DNA from: Armatimonadota bacterium
Lineage (GTDB): Bacteria > Armatimonadota > UBA5829
Assembly (NCBI GenBank): GCA_023398345.1
Contig: JAEWSK010000175.1
Location: forward strand, 1-6,894
Length of the DNA: 6,894 bases
Direction of reading: 5' to 3'
This document shows positions 1 to 5,461 of this stretch, one piece after another (position 1 is the first letter of the stretch; each line of letters begins with the position of its first letter). A model generated the notes under the pieces. That model was not told where the DNA came from. It made no database searches and saw only the letters and a list, made by a program, of their open reading frames with translations. The translations under genes were made by a program, and so were the position numbers.

Positions 1-1399
1 CGCATGCGCGTATAACATGGTCAAGTATGTCGGACTCCCCCCCGTCATAGAATGGCACGATTCTGCCGAGAAAGTCCCAATCGCCGGTTTCCTTTAGATA
101 GTTAATAACGGCGAGCGGGAGCCATAATGGTGTATCCGAATGTCCGGTCTTTTCGCCTATGCCGGTGAGCTTGAAATAGTTGTGCAATGTGCTTCCATCG
201 GCAAATTGCTTGGATAACACCTCGCAGAGCCGATTTGCTACTTCGCCTGGCACGCTTAAAATTGGCCCCATCATGTCCTGAGCCTGATCTCTTATGCCTA
301 CGCCGAAAAGCAATCCGCCGTGATAATATCCGGCGTTGCGGTTCATATTGAACGTCACCCATGATTGCCGCATGCCCCAGACGTTGAGCATTATATTCAT
401 GTTCTCATCCGGCGTTTCGACATGCACGGGCGATATATATTTGTCCCAATTGGCCTTTACCTGTGCAAGTGCCGCTTTTGCCGACGCAGGCGAGCGATAT
501 TTGCTGATAATATTTGCGTGCTGTGATTTTGCGCTTATGCCTTCAGATGGAACACATCCCATTATAACGACGAACTCGATTTCGCGATGCGGTTCCAACA
601 CGATCTCGCTTTGCAGTGCGGCGCATGCGTCACCGGATGTGATGTCGGTGTTGGACAACAAGTCATTTTCAAGTCCGATTGGATTGGATTCGCTTCGCCA
701 TTTGCCGATAAACGCATCCTTGAGGCAGTCCCAAGACTCGGTGGGAAGATCGGACGTGAAGAAGACGCTGCGATCCCATGCTTGATTGGGCTGTGCGACA
801 GACACTCCTCGATTTGTCACCCAGTAGTTCTTTGTAGCGTGAATTGCGTTGTCGTTTCGATTGAACCGGGCAATATTGAAGTGTTGGTCGTTGGGCTGCA
901 TGATCAAGTCTTGCAGCGCATGACCTAGACAAAGTTCGACATAACTAACGACTTTAAGGCGCTTTGTCTCAAGTGACTCGTTGCGCAGACGAACGAGCCA
1001 TATCTCTAAATCATCATCAGGCGGCACGAAGTATGTAATCTCACTTCGGACGTCTCGATATGTTTGCTGAATCGTCTGATATCCAAGTCCGACATGACAT
1101 TCATATTTATCCGGCGAATGCCCGGTTGGCTGCCATGAAAGGCTCCAGCACTCGCCGTCTGTGTCTTTTATATACACATATCGTCCCGGTCTGTCCCACG
1201 GCAGTGAGTTATATCGAAATCGAGTGATGCGGCTGTCGCGCGGGTCCATCCAGTAGCTAAACCCGCCGCCTGTATTGGACACAAGGCCAGTGTAGCGGCC
1301 GTTCGATATATAATTTACCCACGGTGCGGGAGTGTCGGGTCGCGTAATGACGAACTCCTTGCCGTCTTTGGTGAAGTAGCCGTATTTATCAAGCGCCAT
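1..1399 (-). CDS. GH94-family disaccharide phosphorylase, N-terminal part (cut by the left window edge)
   Basis: The 466 visible residues read without a stop from ATG 1399 to the window edge. GH94 enzymes phosphorolyse beta-linked disaccharides (cellobiose, laminaribiose, chitobiose) to a sugar 1-phosphate plus the released sugar, usually in the cytoplasm; no signal peptide is seen here. Family hallmarks are clear: near the N-terminus EFVITRPDTPAPWVNY, then SNTGGGFSYW, RFRYNSLPWDRPGRYVY and SLSWQP, and later GIRDQAQD at residues 368-375, a conserved GH94 segment near the active site. The last visible residues include YDGGESDILDHV, a conserved stretch that in GH94 proteins lies shortly before the DWND segment holding the catalytic acid, so the catalytic residue is just outside. 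GH94 proteins are usually about 800 residues, so a little over half is present. The start is supported by AGGAGG four to five bases upstream. A C7 run at 36-42 does not break the frame. The family is secure, but substrate specificity cannot be assigned. Confidence 0.9.
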   Translation of the reverse strand, partial: MALDKYGYFTKDGKEFVITRPDTPAPWVNYISNGRYTGLVSNTGGGFSYWMDPRDSRITRFRYNSLPWDRPGRYVYIKDTDGECWSLSWQPTGHSPDKYECHVGLGYQTIQQTYRDVRSEITYFVPPDDDLEIWLVRLRNESLETKRLKVVSYVELCLGHALQDLIMQPNDQHFNIARFNRNDNAIHATKNYWVTNRGVSVAQPNQAWDRSVFFTSDLPTESWDCLKDAFIGKWRSESNPIGLENDLLSNTDITSGDACAALQSEIVLEPHREIEFVVIMGCVPSEGISAKSQHANIISKYRSPASAKAALAQVKANWDKYISPVHVETPDENMNIMLNVWGMRQSWVTFNMNRNAGYYHGGLLFGVGIRDQAQDMMGPILSVPGEVANRLCEVLSKQFADGSTLHNYFKLTGIGEKTGHSDTPLWLPLAVINYLKETGDWDFLGRIVPFYDGGESDILDHVIRAC

Positions 1400-1404
1400 T
1401 GCTG

Positions 1405-1410
1405 CCTCCT
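1405..1410 (-). promoter_or_regulatory. Ribosome binding site of the GH94 gene
   Basis: Minus-strand AGGAGG followed by CAGCA and ATG at 1399. It is a near-perfect Shine-Dalgarno sequence and fixes the start of the GH94 gene. Confidence 0.8.
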
Positions 1411-1483
1411 GTCGAGCGATTGCACTGTCGTTCATTTTACAACGATAAGCAGTGAATAGGGAAGTGAATGGATAATAGTGGGC

Positions 1484-1488
1484 AGGAG
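1484..1488 (+). promoter_or_regulatory. Ribosome binding site favouring the 1498 start of psuG
   Basis: AGGAG lies nine bases before ATG 1498. The competing in-frame ATG 1468 has a weaker AGGGA (1458-1462) five bases upstream. The 1498 start also places the catalytic glutamate at residue 32, close to Glu31 of E. coli PsuG, which is why it is preferred. Confidence 0.55.
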
Positions 1489-1497
1489 ATAATTCGT

Positions 1498-2442
1498 ATG
1501 GGGTATAAGCTTACAACTATGAAAGACCCTTTGGACATATCCAACGAAATCTCATGTGCGCTGAGTCGAAATGAAGCTGTTGTTGCGCTCGAATCGTCTG
1601 TAATTGCGCAGGGGCTGCCATCACCTGTAAACGTCGAGGTTGCGATTGCAATGGAAGATGCCGTGCGCGAGGCTGGGGCTATACCTGCAACAATCGGCGT
1701 GATAGAGGGCAAAGTCCGAATAGGCTTAACCCGTGCGGAGATAGAGAAACTGGCAAAAGGCGGCGCAGCGAAGCTTGCAACCCGTGATGTGGCGTACGCC
1801 GTCTCTGCTGAACTCGACGGCGGAACAACCGTCTCTTCCACCGCTCGAATCGCATCGGCTGCCGGCATTACCGTAATGGCGACCGGCGGTATCGGCGGCG
1901 TGCATAGAGACAGTGCCGCAACGCATGACATTTCAGCCGATATGTGGGAAATGGCGCGAACTCCAATTGTAATCGTTGCGTCAGGCCCTAAAGCAATTTT
2001 GGACATACACGCGACTGCCGAATGGCTGGAGACACATGGCGTGCCGGTCTATGGTTACAAAACGGACGAGCTTCCTGCATTTTACTCTCGGCGTTCGGGC
2101 GTATCGATCCCTCGTTTTGACGAGGTTTCTGATTTAGCCGAACTGATTCGTTTGTCATTTGGCGCAATGGGCGTGCGTTCAGCGATACTTGTAGGCGTGC
2201 CAGTGCCTGATGGCGACGAAGTTGATGTGGCTTCTGAAATAAAATCTGCTGCAAAAGAAGCAAATGAGCAGGGCATACACGGCAAAGAATTGACTCCATG
2301 GCTTTTGGCGAGAGTGGGGGAACTCACAGGCGGTCGTTCACAACTTGCCAATGCTGCGCTGCTCAAGAACAACGCGCAGGTTGCAGGTAAACTCTCAGTC
2401 GCGCTTCTCGATGACAGTCGTCGGCGAATGGGGTTCTCATGA
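1498..2442 (+). CDS. psuG: Pseudouridine-5'-phosphate glycosidase PsuG
   Basis: PsuG (YeiN/IndA family) reversibly cleaves the C-C glycosidic bond of pseudouridine 5'-phosphate to uracil and ribose 5-phosphate, the second step of pseudouridine breakdown after PsuK kinase. The 314 residues match the family's usual length of about 310 along its whole span. Numbered from the 1498 start, motifs are VALESSVIAQGLP with Glu32, KLATRDV with Lys92, TGGIGGVHR with His136, HDISADM with Asp148, and SGPKAILD with Lys165. By alignment from memory these correspond to Glu31, Lys93, His137, Asp149 and the Schiff-base Lys166 of E. coli PsuG. The C-terminal GKELTPWLLARVGELTGG signature is intact, so the enzyme should be active. 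No psuK-type kinase or nucleoside transporter is in the window. The gene is divergent from the GH94 gene and converges on the MoeA-like gene. An alternative start at 1468 adds ten residues. Confidence 0.95.
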   Translation: MGYKLTTMKDPLDISNEISCALSRNEAVVALESSVIAQGLPSPVNVEVAIAMEDAVREAGAIPATIGVIEGKVRIGLTRAEIEKLAKGGAAKLATRDVAYAVSAELDGGTTVSSTARIASAAGITVMATGGIGGVHRDSAATHDISADMWEMARTPIVIVASGPKAILDIHATAEWLETHGVPVYGYKTDELPAFYSRRSGVSIPRFDEVSDLAELIRLSFGAMGVRSAILVGVPVPDGDEVDVASEIKSAAKEANEQGIHGKELTPWLLARVGELTGGRSQLANAALLKNNAQVAGKLSVALLDDSRRRMGFS

Positions 2443-2499
2443 TCCGAGTTTCGTATTATTTTGCACTTGATGCGAAGACACAATACAAAAACGACGATT

Positions 2500-3696
2500 T
2501 TAGTTTGTGAGAATTATAGCGTCCACGTTTTCGCCGCGTTTGATGAGTTCTCTATTCTGTTCGATGACAATTATAGAGTTCACATCGGCGGAGTGTGTTG
2601 GAAGCGGCTTGGCTAGATTTTGGCCGGACTTTAGATCAATATGCGCGCGCAAAAAGTGCGCATAGCCGGGATTGAGCTTAAGCGTGCTGTCGAGTGATGC
2701 CTTGATGAGCGGACGATCTAAAACTTCTCTTCCCAACAGCATCATTAGGCCCGGGCGGATCACGGCCTCGAATGCTTCGAGCGTATAATCAGCTTGAGTA
2801 ATAAATACGGGCGTATCGCAAACGATTCCGAATGCGCAAATCCCCCCGGGTTCTATTTGCACCCGGTCAAAGCCGCGCTTACCCATATTTGTTAGTGCAT
2901 CTAGTGCAATATCGTGCTTGTCAGCCGAACCGATGGCGACTATTATTGCATCGCATCCTGAACACGCGGTCAATGCTCGTTCCAGCCCTGGCCGACCGCT
3001 ATGAACATGAATCAGACGTCCAAGATCGCATCCAGAATTGAGAAGCATTCCAACAAGCGCATAGCGTGCTGCATTGCGAGACTCGCCGGGTTTGATTTTT
3101 TCTACGATGTCCACGACTTTTGCGCCAGTCGTGATTACAGCAATTTTTGGCTTTCTTCGCACCGGCACGCCGTGTATGCCGAGTGATGCTATAATCCCCA
3201 TTTCGACTGCACCAATGGCAGTTCCCTGTTTGACATTCACTACCCCGGCGGGTGAGCGTGAACCGGCAGAAATGACATTTGCGCCCGATTCCGTTTCTAC
3301 GAACACCAACACCTCTGGCCCTTGGTCGGGCCGATATGAGTCGGCGGCGGCAATAGTGGCATTCGCTCCATCAGGAAGCAAATCTCCTTCATTGACATGC
3401 ATTGTTGTGCCGGATTCCAGCCGTTTTGTCGCAGGAGAAGACGCGGAAAGCACACTGAGGCTCTTTGGAGACTCGCGAGTCGCGTTTGACGTGTCCGATG
3501 CAATGACGGCATAGCCCGCTGTTGCTGCCACATTATGCGCTGGAACAGCGGTCTCTGTGACTATATCCTGCGCAAGTGTCCTGGCGAATGCGTTTATGAT
3601 ACCTGCCTTTTCCAATTCGACAGGGAGCATGTATCGCGAAATAATTGCGCGCGCGCCGTTCACGTCGACCGTGGAGCGGTATTGTTTGTCGTTCAC
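2500..3696 (-). CDS. MoeA-like protein lacking the canonical molybdate-insertion residues
   Basis: MoeA inserts molybdate into adenylylated molybdopterin. This protein follows the MoeA fold throughout: a GRVLAED-like AFARTLAQDI, the P-x-x-N...GYA loop, a domain resembling GADAVV (LLPDGANATI), VRRKPKIAVITTG, FDRVQIEPGG, a VIRPGLMMLLG helix, and a C-terminal FLRAHIDL domain ending in VDAIIL. From the GTG start it has 398 residues, against about 411 in E. coli MoeA. The key residues are changed: DGYA is AGYA (residue 60), TGDEL is TGAKV (193 is Lys instead of Glu), SGGxSxGDYD is AIGSADKHD, and LPGNP is FITQAD. I infer a non-catalytic or repurposed MoeA paralogue. The open frame extends to ATG 3762, but that would overlap the 57-residue gene by 44 bases without a good ribosome site. 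GTG 3696 lies 22 bases after that gene's stop, with AAAGG ten bases ahead. The exact start is uncertain. Confidence 0.75.
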   Translation of the reverse strand: MNDKQYRSTVDVNGARAIISRYMLPVELEKAGIINAFARTLAQDIVTETAVPAHNVAATAGYAVIASDTSNATRESPKSLSVLSASSPATKRLESGTTMHVNEGDLLPDGANATIAAADSYRPDQGPEVLVFVETESGANVISAGSRSPAGVVNVKQGTAIGAVEMGIIASLGIHGVPVRRKPKIAVITTGAKVVDIVEKIKPGESRNAARYALVGMLLNSGCDLGRLIHVHSGRPGLERALTACSGCDAIIVAIGSADKHDIALDALTNMGKRGFDRVQIEPGGICAFGIVCDTPVFITQADYTLEAFEAVIRPGLMMLLGREVLDRPLIKASLDSTLKLNPGYAHFLRAHIDLKSGQNLAKPLPTHSADVNSIIVIEQNRELIKRGENVDAIILTN

Positions 3697-3718
3697 AAAT
3701 ATGCTGCCTTTCGTGGCA

Positions 3719-3892
3719 TCAGTCGCCGAGATCCAGCGTTTCGGCGACTTCAACGGCCGCATCTTCGTCTATTTCCAAAGCCAGTTGTTCGATTAGTTCA
3801 TGCACGTCGCCTTCCGTCACTCTTGCGCCGGATTCGGGAGACCATTCGATTGTAACAATAAATTTTTGTCGCAGTTCGCTGTCTGGGTTCAT
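3719..3892 (-). CDS. Small acidic protein of unknown function (57 residues)
   Basis: I do not recognise this protein. The start is well supported: ATG 3892 has GGAGG five bases upstream, better than the in-frame ATG 3904, which itself overlaps that GGAGG. The 57 residues include 16 Asp/Glu against three Arg/Lys, with no signal peptide, cysteine or membrane segment. It opens with a beta-like stretch (KFIVTIEW), then a helix-like VHELIEQLALEI, and ends in a very acidic tail (DEDAAVEVAETLD). It sits 79 bases after the cyclophilin-like gene and ends 22 bases before the preferred MoeA-like start, so the three are probably co-transcribed. Its size and charge would suit a protein-binding partner of a neighbour, but that is inference. 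The strong ribosome site and its place in the run argue that it is real. Confidence 0.6.
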   Translation of the reverse strand: MNPDSELRQKFIVTIEWSPESGARVTEGDVHELIEQLALEIDEDAAVEVAETLDLGD

Positions 3893-3897
3893 TTGGT

Positions 3898-3902
3898 CCT
3901 CC
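3898..3902 (-). promoter_or_regulatory. Ribosome binding site of the 57-residue gene
   Basis: Minus-strand GGAGG separated by ACCAA from ATG 3892. It decides the start of the small gene, because the upstream ATG 3904 would overlap this site. Confidence 0.7.
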
Positions 3903-3971
3903 ATACTACAGAGTTAAAATAATGCTACTCATAATTGATAATTTATCTAGTGGGGGGCTTTCTTCCCTTCA

Positions 3972-4604
3972 CTATTTTGCGAGAAAATCTGCAAGAAGTT
4001 TTTTTTCGGCATCGGTGATGGGCCGAATTGTGGCTGTTTTTATCGAGTCGTCGACTGTAATCTTGCGTGCAACGTCCATGCCCGAAATAACACGGCCAAA
4101 TTTCGTGTATCTAAAATCAAGGTGGTGTGCCGGTTTTGTTGCAATAAAGAATTCGCTTAGGTTGCTGTTTGGATCGTCCGCGCGCGCCATTCCTACGCTG
4201 CCCTCATCAAACAACAGTCCCTTTGCAACTTCAATTCCTATCCCGCTGACTTGTTTTGCGACTGAGTTGGTCTGAATCATCCAACTCTCGGCGCTCTTGA
4301 AAGTTACTCCGTCGTAACTGCCGGATTGCACAAGATCGGCAATACGGGCAGTTGTTTTGGGACAGTCTTTTTCAAACAGAACAAACTCAATCATTCCACG
4401 GTTTGTGTTAAGAACAACAACGCGTCCGGGCTGCATCGTCGCGATTTTAGTTTTTGCGCGCTTGGGATTGGTGATCTCATCGAGATTATTCGGCATTTTA
4501 AGCTCTACTCTCTCAGGTTTAGTCGGCTGCTTTGACATCCAAAAAGACATTGCGCCGAGTGCAATCAACAGCACCGCAAGCAATCCCCAAAGTCTAATAT
4601 TCAT
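3972..4604 (-). CDS. Membrane-anchored cyclophilin-like protein (PPIase fold, catalytic arginine missing)
   Basis: The 210-residue protein starts with an N-terminal hydrophobic segment (about residues 5-23, LWGLLAVLLIALGAMSFWM) and no obvious cleavage site or lipobox, so it is probably a membrane anchor. A linker of about 35 residues leads to a cyclophilin domain from about residue 61. Recognisable elements are VVVLNTNRGMIEFVLF (beta strands of the barrel), CPKTTARIADLVQSGSYDGVTF, MIQ at 109-111, GSVGMAR, SEFFIAT and FGRVISGMDVA. In active cyclophilins SYDGVTF is followed by HRV, whose Arg is the catalytic residue; here it is K-S-A (103-105), so that Arg is replaced by Ser104. GGDP after MIQ is also lost (TNSV). 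Prolyl isomerase activity is therefore doubtful, and a binding or scaffold role is possible. Minus-strand GGGAG lies about a dozen bases before the ATG. It is the first gene of a probable three-gene operon. Confidence 0.8.
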   Translation of the reverse strand: MNIRLWGLLAVLLIALGAMSFWMSKQPTKPERVELKMPNNLDEITNPKRAKTKIATMQPGRVVVLNTNRGMIEFVLFEKDCPKTTARIADLVQSGSYDGVTFKSAESWMIQTNSVAKQVSGIGIEVAKGLLFDEGSVGMARADDPNSNLSEFFIATKPAHHLDFRYTKFGRVISGMDVARKITVDDSIKTATIRPITDAEKKLLADFLAK

Positions 4605-4814
4605 TTATCGTCTATCTCCCATCGAACTTGCTTTCATAATATTTTACTATCATATGCGCCAAAGTGTTTCCAGTTATTCAATAACCAAGGATAGCAAATG
4701 TCATAACGGCCAATCAAGACGAAAAAAACAGGTAAAAAGTCTTGAATGCGCCCCTGCATATATACGGAATGAGCTTATTGTGAGCAGTATATTGCTTGCC
4801 CGGAGGGTTCTATT
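4605..4814. promoter_or_regulatory. Divergent intergenic region
   Basis: A 210-bp A+T-richer gap between the minus-strand cyclophilin-like gene and the plus-strand exported-protein gene; promoters for both should lie here. I see only weak candidates: TATATT at 4788-4793 for the plus strand without a matching -35, and minus-strand TATTAT/TATGAT hexamers near 4635-4655 with poorly spaced -35 elements. The clearest feature is the palindrome annotated separately. No open reading frame in the gap looks genuine. Confidence 0.4.
4714..4745. repeat. Seven-bp inverted repeat with A-rich loop in the divergent region
   Basis: TCAAGAC (4714-4720) and GTCTTGA (4739-4745) are perfect inverted copies separated by 18 bases, mostly A. 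It could be a dyad operator for a dimeric regulator or an RNA hairpin. It lies about 70 bases upstream of the plus-strand start codon. A 7-bp match of this kind can occur by chance. Confidence 0.35.
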
Positions 4815-5282
4815 ATGCGATGCGTCTATTTGTTTTTTATATTCTGCATTTTGTTTTTGATGGCTGCTTCTTGCGTGTATTGCGAGCAAGGCGCTCCTCC
4901 TGCATCACCAAAACCTTCAGAGCAAGGCAAGCCATATACGTCGGTTATTATTGACGCCAGCGGCCTAGCACTCGATAGGTGCATGAGTCCAAAGATACGC
5001 CGAGGTAATGGCAGCGAGGTTTGGGGGACGGTTAATGTCGATATTGACTATGTCGAAGAGCATGGCATAGTTGGATATGTGCGGACAATCGACGAAGCGA
5101 TGAAGTGCGACCGATGCGGCTCTAATCCATTGATTCTCAGGGCGATAGCGCGAGCGGGTGGGGCGTTTAATTCAGATCCTGTGATTTCCGATGCTGACGC
5201 TGACCTTATGTTGGATGAAAATAGAATCAGCAAGTTTCTTGACAAGTTCAATGTGATATTCATCAAAGATGGGCAGCTATAG
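4815..5282 (+). CDS. Exported protein with an LPP20/FlgP-like domain and an added CxxC
   Basis: A 155-residue protein with a strong site (GGAGG at 4802-4806, eight bases before the ATG). Residues 1-22 form a signal sequence with a very hydrophobic core. AASC at 17-20 is a poor lipobox (Ala at -3), so it may be a lipoprotein or be released by signal peptidase I. A Pro-rich linker (27-40) leads to a domain at about 41-155. The pattern YTSVIIDASGLALDRCMSPKI, then EVWGTV, GIVGYV, GSNPLILRA and SDADAD, resembles the secreted or lipoprotein family related to LPP20/FlgP, where I remember a theme of the type TGLIIDARGLGxxPxMSPKI...VYG...VGSNPLVVKA. That assignment is from memory of the family. Unusual here are Cys98-x-x-Cys101 just before GSNP, and Cys56 in place of the usual residue before MSPK. 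The precise role (envelope or flagellum-associated) cannot be read from the sequence. Confidence 0.65.
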   Translation: MRCVYLFFIFCILFLMAASCVYCEQGAPPASPKPSEQGKPYTSVIIDASGLALDRCMSPKIRRGNGSEVWGTVNVDIDYVEEHGIVGYVRTIDEAMKCDRCGSNPLILRAIARAGGAFNSDPVISDADADLMLDENRISKFLDKFNVIFIKDGQL

Positions 5283-5298
5283 CAAGTTGCCAACTTCA

Positions 5299-5330
5299 GG
5301 CGTTCGATAGAATGTATCGCCAGTATTTTT
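5299..5330 (+). terminator. Possible rho-independent terminator after the exported-protein gene
   Basis: Seventeen bases after the stop codon, CGATA (5305-5309) pairs with TATCG (5315-5319) around a GAATG loop, extended by GG/CC across a four-base bulge, and is followed by a T5 run (5326-5330). The stem is short and bulged, so termination would be weak. Its right half is also the left arm of the longer inverted repeat. Confidence 0.35.
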
Positions 5331-5437
5331 CGAGTTCTCCAGCGTTCGCGTTTTGCAATTTAATTCCATTTGCACGTAATAATGCATTCTATAGATTGCT
5401 GAAAAATCCCCGCCGATGGTAAAATACTGCCGATACA
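5313..5437. repeat. Imperfect 17-bp inverted repeat spanning the gap before the glmL-like gene
   Basis: The arm at 5313-5329 (TGTATCGCCAGTATTTT) is the reverse complement of 5421-5437 (AAAATACTGCCGATACA) with one mismatch in 17. The 91-bp interior is A+T-rich and non-coding; ATAGAATG (5307-5314) also has an inverted copy, CATTCTAT, at 5385-5392. The two pairings exclude each other. It could be a small non-autonomous mobile element, a structured leader, or an operator pair for a looping regulator. No flanking direct repeat is clear. Confidence 0.5.
5396..5425 (+). promoter_or_regulatory. Candidate sigma-70-type promoter for the glmL-like gene
   Basis: TTGCTG (5396-5401), an 18-base spacer, and TAAAAT (5420-5425). 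The -10 is good but the -35 matches the consensus at only three positions. It would give a leader of about 30 bases. The -10 overlaps the right arm of the inverted repeat, so the arm could affect initiation. A perfect TATAAT at 5444-5449 is too close to the start codon to leave room for the ribosome site. Confidence 0.3.
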
Positions 5438-5451
5438 CCGCTTTATAATTC

Positions 5452-5457
5452 AGGTGA
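5452..5457 (+). promoter_or_regulatory. Ribosome binding site supporting a TTG start
   Basis: AGGTGA lies four bases before TTG 5462. The frame is closed upstream by TAA at 5420-5422 with no ATG between, so this site and the TTG are the most plausible start. Confidence 0.55.
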
Positions 5458-5461
5458 TCAT

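Noticed and set aside
36..42. C7 run in the GH94 gene as a possible frameshift or sequencing error.
   Set aside because: The residues on both sides of it (PFYDGG before and ESDILDHV after) fit the conserved GH94 sequence in a single frame.
336..785. Plus-strand open frames within 336-928.
   Set aside because: They lie opposite the GH94 gene, lack ribosome sites and recognisable motifs, and are antisense shadows.
2443..2499. Possible bidirectional terminator between psuG and the MoeA-like gene (GTATT near 2455 and AATAC near 2484).
   Set aside because: Only about five bases pair around a long loop with little G+C and no proper T tract, which is not enough to call a terminator.
3697..3762. 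N-terminal extension of the MoeA-like protein to ATG 3762.
   Set aside because: It overlaps the 57-residue gene by 44 bases, has no clear ribosome site, and the extra 22 residues do not resemble MoeA; it remains possible.
3937..3947. GATAATTTATC palindrome between the cyclophilin-like gene and the small gene.
   Set aside because: A five-base A+T-only-type stem with a one-base centre is expected by chance, and it has no terminator or operator context.
5405..5440. A CCCCGCCGATGGTAA stretch before the glmL-like gene that recalls the core of a cobalamin riboswitch, attractive because GlmL serves a B12 enzyme.
   Set aside because: The other conserved cobalamin-riboswitch blocks (upstream GGTG-containing segment and downstream B12 box GCCACTG) are absent, and only about 45 bases remain before the start codon.
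5444..5449. Perfect TATAAT as the -10 of the glmL-like gene.
   Set aside because: Transcription would start within the ribosome binding site, a few bases from TTG 5462, and no -35 is found at the right distance.
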